A DNA stretch of 64,000 nt. Origin: Sipunculus nudus. Taxonomy: Eukaryota; Annelida; Sipuncula; Golfingiida; Sipunculidae. The stretch is from the NCBI GenBank assembly GCA_026874595.1, contig CM049316.1, positions 67,418,676-67,482,675 on the forward strand, given 5' to 3'. The position numbers were made by a program, and so were the translations under genes. The first letter of the stretch is position 1. The number at the start of each line of letters is the position of its first letter. The notes under the pieces are model-generated. The model worked only from the letters and a program-made list of their open reading frames with translations, was not told the DNA's origin and made no database searches. This document shows, piece by piece, positions 47,987 through 59,611 of this stretch.

Positions 47987-47994
47987 CTAGAATA

Positions 47995-48979
47995 CTGTTT
48001 TTATTCTGAACTGGTTCTATACACTCCACTAATACATGTGTTTCATTAAAGGTGCCCATTCATCTACCTTCTGAAAAATAGTTTATGTGATTTCTGGCTT
48101 CCTCTGTGTGTATATTAATGATCTAAGGGTAATTCTGGTTGGGTTGTGAAAAGTTCTTATAACGCCCTCATGAAGGATGTGTGGACTTGTTTTATCAACA
48201 ACATGTTTGTAAATACAGCAATGTTGACAAATGGGAAAAATGTTTAACCTAAGGTTGGAGGTTGCATATATGCGGAGGCAGAAAGGTCACTTATTGCAAA
48301 ATGCCATTTGGAAAGCTCTGGTTTATCTGACTTGCTGTCAGATGCCCTATTTAATTTGTTTTGATTATTTTGGCGGGCCCCCACATATTATAAACACATA
48401 GATATAAACAAAACAAGCAGACCATGTGTCATGATATACATGTTTTCTGGCCTTTTTTTTATAAAAGCTCCAAGGGATTACCTTCAGTTTATAAAAGTCA
48501 GATAGGTGATTGGGCCCCTTTAATTTTACACTATTGTTCACGGATGTGACAAATGTGGTTTTAAGTATGTAAAAAACAATAAATCTTAATATTCATTTCA
48601 AGGCACGAGACATATTTTCCAGTAAAAAGGTTTATGAAAGTTAAAGGTGAGTCAGGTTTGGATTCGAACATAAGCTGTCCTGACTTAATAGGTATTTATT
48701 TTATGGGGATCATTACCGCGCTTACTCTTCCGCAATTTTCGCTGTATATCAGCATCACAGAAACATAATCATCATGATATCCATAAAATAATATCCTTAT
48801 AGACTTATATGAAATAAAAAAGTATGTGTACAGTGACATTCAACAAACCGCGGCTTTGTGTCGGCCATCCTTTTATATTTTCGATCTCGTTATACCTAGT
48901 TAATATCAGGAACTAAATGTTAACATACAGTGAGCTTAACTAAAACACGTATTGGTTATACACCCAGTGAAATTTTATG
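47995..48979. other. No gene seen
   Basis: AT-rich sequence without motifs. A B-box-like GGATTCGAAC at about 48,660 has no partner A-box. Confidence 0.5.
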
Positions 48980-49316
48980 CATGTTAGAATTGTAAGTATG
49001 TACATCTGCAGAATTCCATTCCGGTGTAATACGTGACAGCAGCTTACATGCAATAACCCTGGCGTTAACTAGGCTCCGTGTAACACTTCTGCGGGTCCTG
49101 TGTATATGTCATACCCATTGCTGTTTCATAACACCGAGGAACCCCCGAAAGGCGCACTCATTTGTAAGTTAAACACAACTGTAGGGCACAGTCTCCTCAT
49201 TATAACACTTCAGAACACTTACCCTGGGTGGGGTCGACCGCGAAAATTCCCACCGTTAAAGCTGAGAGTCGAACTCTCGATCTCCCTTCGCTCTATCCCT
49301 TGACCACTGAAGCGTT
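48980..49316 (-). mobile_element. tRNA-derived SINE-like repeat, copy 3
   Basis: The tail end carries ACATCTGCAGAATTCCATTC, identical to the 25.4-kb copy, followed by the shared body (ACCGAGGAACCCCCGAAAGG). The tRNA-like head near 49,260-49,316 is partly eroded and abuts a poly-G run at 49,318-49,333. Confidence 0.75.
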
Positions 49317-49333
49317 TGGGGGGGGGGGGGGGG

Positions 49334-50234
49334 TTATTTGAATTCTTTAGACGGGAGCTATCGTCAGAGGAGCAATACAAGAGGTAAACAACCGGAGAGT
49401 TTCCAAGACGTCCCCTCCCACACTCAATTTTGCTGCTGTTGAGAATAATGTTTTGGAAAGGGCACTTAAAGATGTCTCGAAAGAGAAAACGTGCTTTAAT
49501 TACGTGGAACGCAGACGGAATAATTTTAAGAATGGCCAATGATTTTTTTTTCTCTTTCTGAATTTCCTGCTTTGATAGCCGCCATCTTGTTTCTTTATCG
49601 GTATCGTAATCAAGAATCATATTCTTGAAGGAACTTGATGATTAATTAAAAAAAGTATGTTTATTAATTATGATTATCATGTTAGTAGTAATGTTTGAAT
49701 TGCCGTGCTAGTCCGTATATATGAGTAAGTGAAGTAGATATATGATACCTTAATGAAGACTAGCTAAAGAGGGACAATGAATTACAATTTCCCCGAGTTC
49801 CCATAAAAGTTAATAAAACTCTGGAAATGCGTAATCGTACGATTATCTTGACAACCCCGCCATTGCACCTGTTTTCACGTGTTGGACTACACGCTTCAGT
49901 AACATTGGTTGCAAGACTAAAACGGTGCATGAAGCGGTCTCCCCGTCGCCGTGCGTCATAACAGAAAATATTCCTTTGAATCAAAATTATATGAAGGTCA
50001 TCCAGTTTTCCTTTGAAAATTGTTTCCTAGGTGTTACCCAATGTCTATACAAAATGTCATTAAAATCTCTTTATAATTTTTCGCGTAAAATAATAATAAT
50101 ATACAATATTTCTAAAGCGCCCTATTCATATTCTAAAACATGCGCTGTACAATACATAAAATGTATCTACTAAGAACATACAATACTAAAAGAAGATATA
50201 CAATCAATTTTAAAAAAAAATCTTGTTTAAAAGG
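49334..50234. other. No gene confirmed
   Basis: Minus-strand frame 49,219-49,620 and others lack recognisable motifs. The region from 50,080 becomes AT-rich before the reverse transcriptase remnant. Confidence 0.45.
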
Positions 50235-51330
50235 ATACGTCCCTAAATATTTCATTAAAACGAAAAAAATGAGAGTTCATCACTGGTGTGACTAGAAAAT
50301 CCATTCAATAGTAAGTGAGCTGCACTTCTAAAGGATTTGTTTGCAAATGTAAGCGTCCTTGACTTTGGAACTTTTAACTGTACACAAGAGGCTGATCTTA
50401 GAGCTCGTGCTGGTTGGTGCCGCTCGACTAGTTCACCGATATACGCTGGTGTAAGTGCATGTAATGATTTATAAGTATATAATGTGACATTATATTAATT
50501 GCAACATATTTTTCACGGGTAGCCAACGAAGCCCAAGAAAGACAGGCGTTATGTGATCTCGCTGTTTGGTTTACTGTGAAAGTCGGGCTGCTGTATTTTG
50601 CATGCGCTTGAGCTGTCAGTTAAATATTTTGGTATTCCATATTACAGAATATTTGCATAAACAAGTCTAGAAATGACCATTGATTGAACTATAGTTCTGT
50701 AAGCATAAGTCTTTATTTCCCCATAAATAAGTATTATCTTCAAGTACACCCAAATTATCATCATGACTAGATGAAACAAATGTAACATTTTCAATAGATA
50801 TGTTGTAGTCCATTGAAGAAAGAACCTTAATTTTCGGGTGAAAAAAAAATAAATTCAATTTTTTCCTGATATAGCATCAGCATATTGGAACTCAATCTGC
50901 TGTTTACTTCTGAACCACTAGCATAAATTTTGGGTTCTATTAAACCCCAGTCGACCTTTAGTTTGATGACTATATTTGCCTGGGTGTCATCAACGTAAAT
51001 ATGGCGGTGCATATCAAGCTTTTGGATTATATATTCGACTGTCTTTGTGTACATGCAGTATAACTTAGGCCCAAGCACTGACCCCTGAGGCACGCCAAAA
51101 TGTAAGGTTGAGTCACTGGAAATTGTGCTATCAATGGCCACACATTGCGCTATGTTAACTTAATATGATTGTAACCACTTCAAGTCACAGGATCTTATGA
51201 GTATTGTAAAAACTGAAGTAAGATAATGTGATCTAAAGTATCAAATGCTGCCGATAGGTCAAGTAATATCAGTAAAGCCACGGAACCCCAATCTAATGCC
51301 TCAATTATGGGTAAAGACAAACGAAGCAAC
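50235..51330 (-). pseudogene. Non-LTR retrotransposon reverse transcriptase remnant
   Basis: Read on the minus strand in several frames. LLDLSAAFDTLDH (about 51,229-51,263) is the RT motif with the first catalytic Asp. GVPQGSVLGP (51,067-51,096) and YVDDTQ (about 50,980-50,997) are the next two RT motifs, in the usual order and spacing. DNLGV follows, and then the thumb/C-terminal part of the ORF, ending near SHFFRF. The LDLSAAFD/VPQGSVLGP/YxDDTQ set is typical of the CR1-Jockey-type LINE group. Stops and frameshifts interrupt it at several points, and neither the 5' endonuclease nor a clear 3' tail is present, so it is a 5'-truncated dead copy. Confidence 0.85.
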
Positions 51331-52053
51331 GAACCAAGAGGAACGCATAATACCTTCCTAGCGAGGGTATAAACACGGAAGTTAAACGTAAAAAATAAAA
51401 GTATTTTTTGGTGGATTAGATCGGGGTGATCTGAAAAGGCTCTCAGCAGACTGGGCTTTCATTTTTGCTCTCGTGAATATTATTTAGCAAATTTAAACAA
51501 TTCATGTCACGAAAACTCACAAAAAAATGTCGGCTTCCAGTAAAATCTCGCCCGCTTCTGTTACCTTTAAGTGCCAAGATAATAATACTGGGGTCATGAA
51601 ACTAGAATAATAAACTTATCAACTCTTATTTGAAATATATATATATATATATATATATGCATATGTGAAGATGCAAAACCAAAATTGAAAGAAGCAATGA
51701 ACTGCATAAGAATTATTTTTAAAATTGAATAAAACATAATGAAGCTCCCTAAACGTGCAGAAAAATGTAGTTTTTTTCCTTTGACCGAGGCATGTGTAGT
51801 AATATGGAAACAAACTCGGAAGCTTAAACTTCAGCAGATATGATCATAAGGCAGGTTAGGTGTGAAAACACAAATGTATAAAAGTCAGGTAGTATTGAGT
51901 AGGTGGTCCAGTTGAACAGGTGCTCTTCCAGAGTGGTTCTACTGGAGATAGATGTCCGGGTATATATATAATCACTTTGACATCAGTTTGTATGTATGTA
52001 TACATGTATGTGTTCATGTATGTATTTATGTATATAATAAAAAAGAGACTTCA

Positions 52054-52054
<1 letters not shown>
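51331..52054. other. No gene; (AT)n and (GTAT)n tracts
   Basis: An (AT)n run at 51,637-51,659 and a GTATGTAT-rich stretch at about 51,988-52,035. Confidence 0.7.

Positions 52055-52122
<68 letters not shown>
52055..52122. repeat. (CT)n-(AT)n microsatellite
   Basis: About 16 CT followed by about 18 AT dinucleotides. Confidence 0.95.
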
Positions 52123-52124
<2 letters not shown>

Positions 52125-52168
52125 GCTACTGCCATTAAATCTATTATTTAACTTCTTTTGTCAGATTG

Positions 52169-52323
52169 TGTTACGAATCCAAATTGCTCAGGGGAAAATA
52201 CTGCACCGATCCGAGATTCGAACCCTGTCGGTGGCGCACATGTCCGGCGTTCCAACCGCTTCGCTAGAAAAGCAAGCTTCACTTGCGAGACAGTTTGGTC
52301 CGCTTTTATGTCACCCCGTAACA
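52169..52323 (-). mobile_element. tRNA-like repeat of about 155 bp, copy 1
   Basis: Aligns over its full length with 52,442-52,597. On the minus strand it holds a B-box match (GGGTTCGAATCTC) at 52,213-52,225 and an A-box-like TAGCGAAGCGG near 52,256-52,267, with tRNA-like spacing. Its ends read TGTTACGAATCC and CCCCGTAACA, so the unit also has TG...CA inverted tips. Confidence 0.65.
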
Positions 52324-52441
52324 CACCCCCTCTTAAGAGAGTTCTGCTACCAGAACAAGACTAATTATCCCAGGAGTCACACTTTGGTTAGCTTATTCCC
52401 TGGGCCACAAAATTTACCTTCACGTTGGACGAGTCCCCACT

Positions 52442-52597
52442 TGTTACGAAGACGAATTGTTCAGAGGAAAATATTGGGCCAATCCGGGATTCGAACCCAT
52501 GTAGGTGGCGCGCATATCCGACGTTCCAACAGCTTCGCTAGAAAGCAAGCTTCACAAGCGAGACAGTTCGGTCCGCTTTTATGTCACCATGTGGCAA
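52442..52597 (-). mobile_element. tRNA-like repeat of about 155 bp, copy 2
   Basis: Direct repeat of copy 1. On the minus strand TAGCGAAGCTG (52,530-52,540) fits the A-box consensus and GGGTTCGAATCCC (52,486-52,498) the B-box. With 119 bp between the two direct copies, the pair could be two SINEs, or the two short LTRs of a TRIM-like element; the tRNA promoter favours SINEs. Confidence 0.65.
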
Positions 52598-52599
52598 CT

Positions 52600-55500
52600 G
52601 GATCTCTCAACCGGTGCTGCCTAATTTCTGATTCCGACTGTGAGTGTGGTTTCTAGTGAATTTAAAGTTTCGTGGAAGAGGAAAAAAACGGAAGTACCAC
52701 TAGCGATAACAAACGATAATAACAGTAGATTGTCTGTCTGTAGCACAATCTATGGTTTATGCCAAGTGTATACTCGTGGGTTTTTCAATTCTCTTGTTTA
52801 CAATGCACTAAAATTATATCACATGGCTATATTTAGAGGTAGATCTCGTTAGTTATATATATTTTTCTAACTACTCCTTATTTCGGCCTACGTTCATGCA
52901 TGCAAGACATATTTTCCATGTTCCAACATTTTCCCGTGTTCTAGATCGGTTTGTCACTTGTTCAGTTTTTCGTGTATACTAACATAACGCATGCGCTGCC
53001 TCGTTTTCGATTTATTAATGATCTTCGTCCGTTTTCCAGCTCAATTGGTAATCCCTCTGATGTCAGACATCTTCTTGATGTATGACCCCGAGTCACGCTA
53101 TACACATTCCTGTATGAGAATTAATCGCTAACTTCGATGTAAGGTCCTTATGCCTAAGTATAGGTATTTCTTAAACCAAGGGCCAGCGCAATCCGACAAG
53201 TCTTTTTAAACCATGAGATCAGACAGATATAAAGGTCTTCCATATAATACCTTCACGTCATGAAACCAGGTCTTGCGTTTGCGTGGCACAAAAAGCATGT
53301 CTGTATATTATACTTGAGGGTGATGGTACTCGACCGCTGTCATGTAACTCCTCCAACGCCTTCAAAATGCATGGTTTCTGTCTTGAACTGTCGTGTATAA
53401 TGCCAGGTGTTTTCTAAGTTGGGCAATTTTCCATATTTCCCCATAAACCCTGATAAATGTAATTTTTGTTTTCGCAAAGGGGCTGCCACAGCGCGATATA
53501 TCAATAACTAGACGAATTTTTCGGCCCTTGTTTACTCGGACCGCCAGTAAACTCAGCCCATGTGAACTCGACCCGTACAGAAGGGTTCCCCCAAAACGTG
53601 GTCTCACCTACAGACCAATAGGAACACAAAGAAGGTGTTATATTCCATTACAGTATACCTCCGTTCATTTGCCATCCGCTCTATCTCCAATTTCACTTAT
53701 CGTACACTATATAAAAATACTTAACAAAGCCTTCGATAATTTAGGTTTTTATATGCACGAGGCTTGGAATAATCCAGAATTATTTTAAAAACACGCCAAT
53801 TCTCTTTTTTGGTGTTCTCGACATTTTCCAGGTTTCATAGCGATCTCAGCATAATCCAATATGATATTCACAGTTGTATATTTAATTACATTTATCTTTT
53901 CTCCATAAAAAAAGTATCATACCGATTGATTTAATTTATTCTTGATTATATAATTCACAATATCACAGTATGAAAATATCAAATGGTACTGCTACTTTAA
54001 ACGTTAACCCCTAGATATAGCACGGCAATGGTCTGTAGCCCCGACCAGTGGGGCATACAGGCTAAGCATACTCTAAGAAATTGGAATTGCAAGGCATGAC
54101 GTAACAATTTCATATTGATGCTTTATTTCTTTGGCCAATCTTAAGAGAGAGATAACGTATAAAAAAATCATTTGATTTTCCCCAGAAGATTTTTTTAGAT
54201 AATCTTACTGGCGTTATCGTACTCTTTATCATAAATATCAAATGACACATAGAAAGGTTTATAAAGAATAGTATAATACTTCTGTGTTAATTTTACGTAT
54301 TTAAAAATTCGGATCATAGTCATAGATAATAGTATCGCATATCCTGTATCGACTGTTACATCGAAACATCGGGCCTGCATAGTTTTAATGTATGTTTTTG
54401 TTTACAAAATAGATCAATGACCTTTGGGTGACACATTGGGCCTTCTAGATTTCATGTATTATATAATACAATATAAATAACTCAGAAGTCAATACTCTGT
54501 TGTTAATATAAAACAGCAAATTTCTGGGGTTAAATCTGGATTTCATCGTTTTGCATTTTGAACTTTTGGAACGTTTCGAACCTCTGCGTCATGAAAACAC
54601 AAATAACTGGAAATCGGCATTATTAGAAACTCATTTTTGGTCAATATATCCAAGTTCATTAGTGCATAAGTTATTTTGAGTATTCTTTAATGATGTTCTT
54701 TTATCCGGATCATGTGCAAGATGCACAAAAAATCTAAAATTTTCTTCATTGACCATTTCCGAAATTCTCTGAAATTTTATATTCATGATATTCCGCTCAT
54801 GATTGCGTGAGGTAAGTTGTGAACAAACATAACCTCCTAGGAAATTAGGTCCACCAGACATATGATGAAATATATAACTCCTTTAGCCCATTTAAGGTCA
54901 AGTTAAAGCAAATAAAATCATCCAATAATTCCGTGTCTCCTAAACATGCTGGCGGTGACTTTTTCAGAGGAAATGTAATTAAACAGACAAACGATGACTC
55001 TGCTTCAAAATATCGATAAATAAATTTAATAAACTTTTCTATTTTCAAGACACCAGGTGCCGCCTTTTACAAAATTTATAAGAATCGACCCTTGACGCTT
55101 TACCGCACCTTTAATGCAGAATTACAGAGAGACAGAACAAACACTGGTTAATATAACTTGCGTCGTCTAAGGTGAGATTTACCTGAGATAACACTAAATA
55201 CTTTGACCATGTCTAGAATGTTCCATAATATCCAAACTCTGTCCACGTTCTTACGCGTGGTCCGCGTTCTCATCCGTTTGAATGTTTTTAATGCGTTTTT
55301 ATGCGATTTTGTCAGACGTTTTTACATGATTCCACAACGCGAACAAAACGCGCGGCAAAAACACAAGGGCCGCTATTTAAAAAAAATATACCGTTGAGGT
55401 GAAGACTAGTATATAACATCGTCTCACAAGACATTCGAGCAGGTATCGCACGACTCCACGTCATTATCTAGAACTTGTTGTGTCAGTTGGTTTTACTTCT

Positions 55501-56040
55501 TGTACGAACATCGTAAAACAAGTCATATGTGGTTTTTGTTTCAGTCTTGTAACTGTCAAAGAATAAGTATATGGAAAATTGCTGTTCGCCTATACGTTGT
55601 CACGACTTCGTAAAAGCATCGTGCGACTGTCACAAGATAGTCTGCGATCGATTTTAGGCAATTTAAGGTTATCTGTATATGTAGCTATGCCTTGGGAAAA
55701 ATGAACAGTTGAAAAGAGGATTTTTATGGGGGGGGGGGGGGGTGTTGAAAATCTCCTTACAAGTACAAAATACTTCCATCATGCGATCGTCCGGAACCAA
55801 CAGTGATGACTAGTGACGAGTCGTAGGACATTTTACGATTGTCCGAGACTTTCCACAAAAGCAGGTCGTATCTTGTCGCCAGTGTTACTTTGCTCATTGT
55901 CATTTTGCCTGTTGCCCCTGACTGCATATATTACATCGCACATAGTTTGGACTTTTTTTGAGGTCCCATGCCTTTATAACTGGTCCAAATTGAAGCGGTA
56001 ATAAATCAATCATTTTCATTTCACTATGTAAGCGTTGACT
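52600..56040. other. No gene confirmed; dispersed repeats
   Basis: Copy 2 of the dispersed repeat lies at 54,690-54,820. The stretch 55,200-55,870 has scattered CGTCGT, TCGTACGA and TCGTAGG motifs like the MITE-type regions at 16.7 and 17.8 kb, but I could not fix ends. A poly-G run lies at 55,730-55,742. Open frames are short. Confidence 0.45.
54690..54820. repeat. Dispersed repeat, copy 2
   Basis: Related to 11,520-11,645; shares TCATGATTGCGTGAGGTA with one mismatch, and GTGAACAAACA. Confidence 0.55.
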
Positions 56041-56044
56041 TGTA

Positions 56045-56140
56045 ACCCCCGGACAACTACCACCGGACCCGTACCTCCAGATAATTACCCCCGGGACAAT
56101 AACCCTCCCCCCTCCCGGACAAATACCCTACGGATAATTA
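56045..56140. repeat. CCCCGGACAA minisatellite, unit about 17 bp
   Basis: About five degenerate units built on CCCCCGGACAACTACC, strongly C-rich on this strand, next to an (AT)n tract at 56,142-56,188. Confidence 0.7.
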
Positions 56141-56147
56141 TATATAC

Positions 56148-56189
<42 letters not shown>

Positions 56190-56192
<3 letters not shown>

Positions 56193-59100
56193 GAATATTC
56201 TTGTGCATGTATGGATGAGTGCATTTTGTTATGCCATTATAAGCAAATATAGAAAAAGTATCTGAATATTGAGTACTTATCTTCTAATTATATTTCATAT
56301 TAACCTAAATCATGTGCCATTTGACCTTACACGCGTTTCTCGTTTAAAAAAACCCTCTTGTTCCTTATTTAATCTCCGCATTGTAATAGTGAAATTAATG
56401 AAAAAATGCACAGCTTCTCGTCGCCGGATATAATTTTTATATGGTATTCTTGCTATGTTGTATCACAAATAGTATACTCTAATTGGATCTAGGTTCCTTA
56501 ATGAAAGAGCATAATTTTATATCCTCTTTTGAGTTTTGGTTAAAAATAGAATTTGTTGCTTGTTTTAACTTGTATCAAATTCATTAAGTTGTGACTATTC
56601 CACCATGTACTTTGATATACTACATTTTATGAGCCTTAACACCTGGGAATTTCAAACTACTGTAGCGATTAGTTCAACTAAACGTCACCGTGTATTACTT
56701 GTAGTGATCAAAGAAAGGTCAATTTTGGTGTAGAATAATTCCTCGTCTTCATATGTTGTCGTCTTTGAAAAAATAATCCAATAGTTAACATATAGGCTTG
56801 TATGATCGCTTAACAAATCCAATTATCTCCACAGGATACCAAAGAGTTTCAGCTAAAATACAATATATGTGATTCATTAACGATTTTATTTTGTGGTAAA
56901 CTGTTTGATATTTCCATTTAAGATACAAATTAATGGTAATAGGGGGAATGGTTTATCGACCCGAACTTTTGTATTAAAATTATGTTTATGTGTATATAAA
57001 TATATATATTATGTGTATGAAATTAGAAATGTACAAAATAGGTAAGAAGTGCAATACTTTGGTCCCCAAAATAGCGAATAAATATTAGCATTTCCGGTAA
57101 ATTCTTCTTAATGTAGGCCACTCTGGGCGAGCGAAAAATGTTAGCAATTATTTTCTTCACTATAAACGTGCCGCTTACTCTTGTATACCCTACCTTGTAT
57201 AAAGGATTCTTAATTTCCCAAAACACCGAGAGCTTTAAAACAATTATATAAATTAATTTAGTCTAACATGACAAGCAGTTCAACTGCCCGCACTTTCATG
57301 CACTTGTGTCCTTCACTTTATATGACGAACAAAATGGTATAAACCGTTATGCAGTACGTTACTTGGGAAGTGGGCTGAATCCTGTCACACTAAATCATCT
57401 GTACACTATATGAATGATCTTAATCTGAACATATGTAATTGCGTTTGAAATTATAAGTTTAACAAGAAAAAGTTCGTTTGTGGATCAGATCTGTTATATT
57501 CCCCTCTTGTTGTGGAATTAAAAAAGCTCGGAAAAAGGTTGTCACTACCTGTATGAAATTTGAGATGAGTCAATGACACCAACCAAGATTAACTAAGTGA
57601 TCTTGAAAACTACAGCTAAAATTCTTTTCAAGTTATTGCGTTACCATCATTTTAGCATTATCGACTCTGTATCCTTAAAAAAAAGTCAAGGTCATCCGAA
57701 TTCGGACTTGACCTAACCCTTCTTGAGGTGTATCAATGCTGCAAGTTAGGTGACTGTGTCTCAAATTTTTTTTTCAAGTTTTTGCGTTCACATTATTTTA
57801 GCATTATCGCCTCTTTGTCCTTGAAAATTGCATCAAGCTTATCCTCATTCGACTTTGACCTAGGTAGCATTTCACGAGTTGTTTCATTAGCGTGTGCATG
57901 GTGACTGTATATTGATCTCTTTCTACGTTAGTAAGTTGACATCATATCGGTGACAGACGGAGGGGCGCTTACCAGTTCATAAAAGCCGGAGTGCTGAGGT
58001 ATCCATAGAGGATAAGGTCGATTAATTAACATAATAGTTACAATGCTAAAAATTGTGAACAATAGTTTATAAGTATTGATATATATTTTATACATATAAA
58101 AACCATTATCGACATTCACACGCAGCGCATATGCATGCTCATCGAGCAAGCCTATTCAGGCAAAAAACAAAAACACACACACACAAGTGATAGTTATGGG
58201 GATTCACCGCAATTGTTCTTCTTAGACCATTCTGAAAGGTATAACGAAATGGACTATATATATCGTCGGTTATATGAAATAATTTAAGAACTGAAGCAAA
58301 TTTTTATATTTCCCTACAAAACATGAATTTCAAAATTCCTCCTGTTGTTTCTTGTAAGGTAAATTGAAAGAAAAAAAAACAAACAAAAATTCGCCCACCC
58401 ACACCGATCTTTCTTTTGTGTTAATAATTCGTAGAACAGTTATTTATTATTGTGTTGGCTTACGTCCTGTTAGCCCAAATGAGTAGCTAGAATTAATATA
58501 CCCTAAAAGATACTAGGGAAAATGTAATACACACAGACTGCTGACGTGTGACCCTCGGGTATTCATTCAGTTGATTATAATGTACATGCGTGTTAAGCGT
58601 ACTTTCAGGAGGGATTTGTGTACCTTTTTATCTTTTGTGCACCTTATTTCAAATAACCATAACATTTCGGCCTTTTCAGATAATTATATTCTAATCCTCG
58701 CCGTGAAAATGCCATTTAGGGATAGACCAAGACCTCCAAATTAATGAGGTCGCGGTTAATTGCGTTCGCTGTTTCGTTTTTGGCTGTTATTGAAATCTAA
58801 TTTTTCTTTTGGAGACGGTTGGTAATTAGGAAAAGTCTCTGCAACGAGCATTGGTTCACATTGACAGTGTCATAAACAAAATTACCTAAGGTAAGAAAGA
58901 AGCTAATCGAGTCATCATGGAGCTCCTTGGGTTCTAAATGGGTCGTGCTTAACTGACTACAAGGATTTTTCCCGAATAGGCATCGCTATATTGCCGCCAA
59001 AGGAAATACTCGGATTCTCATAGGTACCACCCTCGGCCACGACTCCTTTGAGAAAAAAAATTGAGTGGTGCAAAAAAATTTTATAGGCTGTTCCATGATA

Positions 59101-59558
59101 CTTTGTTCACTATTTAAAAATAAATTCCGTTTGGAAGCCCAGCTGAGGAAGAAAAGCCTAAGGCGGGAATTTAATGCACAACAAGATAATGAAATACCTT
59201 CCTTCAACGATATCAGGGCAATGGAGATATATAGTAATTTATAATTTGTTCATAGGAATTATAGTGAATCAAAGTAATATTTTGTCCAGTGAGAAAAAAA
59301 TTGGACACTATTGGAGACAAATGTAGGAGATTGAAACCCCCTAAAATCAATCCAAAAGTTGTTTTAATCCATGTTAGATTCATGAAGTACACGTTATTTT
59401 TACCCTGTTATAGTTTTCTTTCTGATAGTTTACCTATTTTTGAAATTCATTTTCAGAAGATATTTTAACATTTTCTTTTAAATAGTTTGTTATTTAAAGC
59501 ACACAGTAACAACAAGCTACTTTGTTGCCGGCTATTAATTAACTACATAATTATATCT

Positions 59559-59611
<53 letters not shown>

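Noticed and set aside
52486-52540. True tRNA gene on the minus strand
   Set aside because: A- and B-boxes are present but the acceptor and anticodon stems do not pair convincingly, and the unit is repeated next door; a SINE-type repeat fits better.
51952-52656. 234-codon frame across microsatellites and tRNA-like repeats
   Set aside because: It crosses (GTAT)n, (CT)n, (AT)n and two copies of a repeat on the opposite strand; no protein domain.
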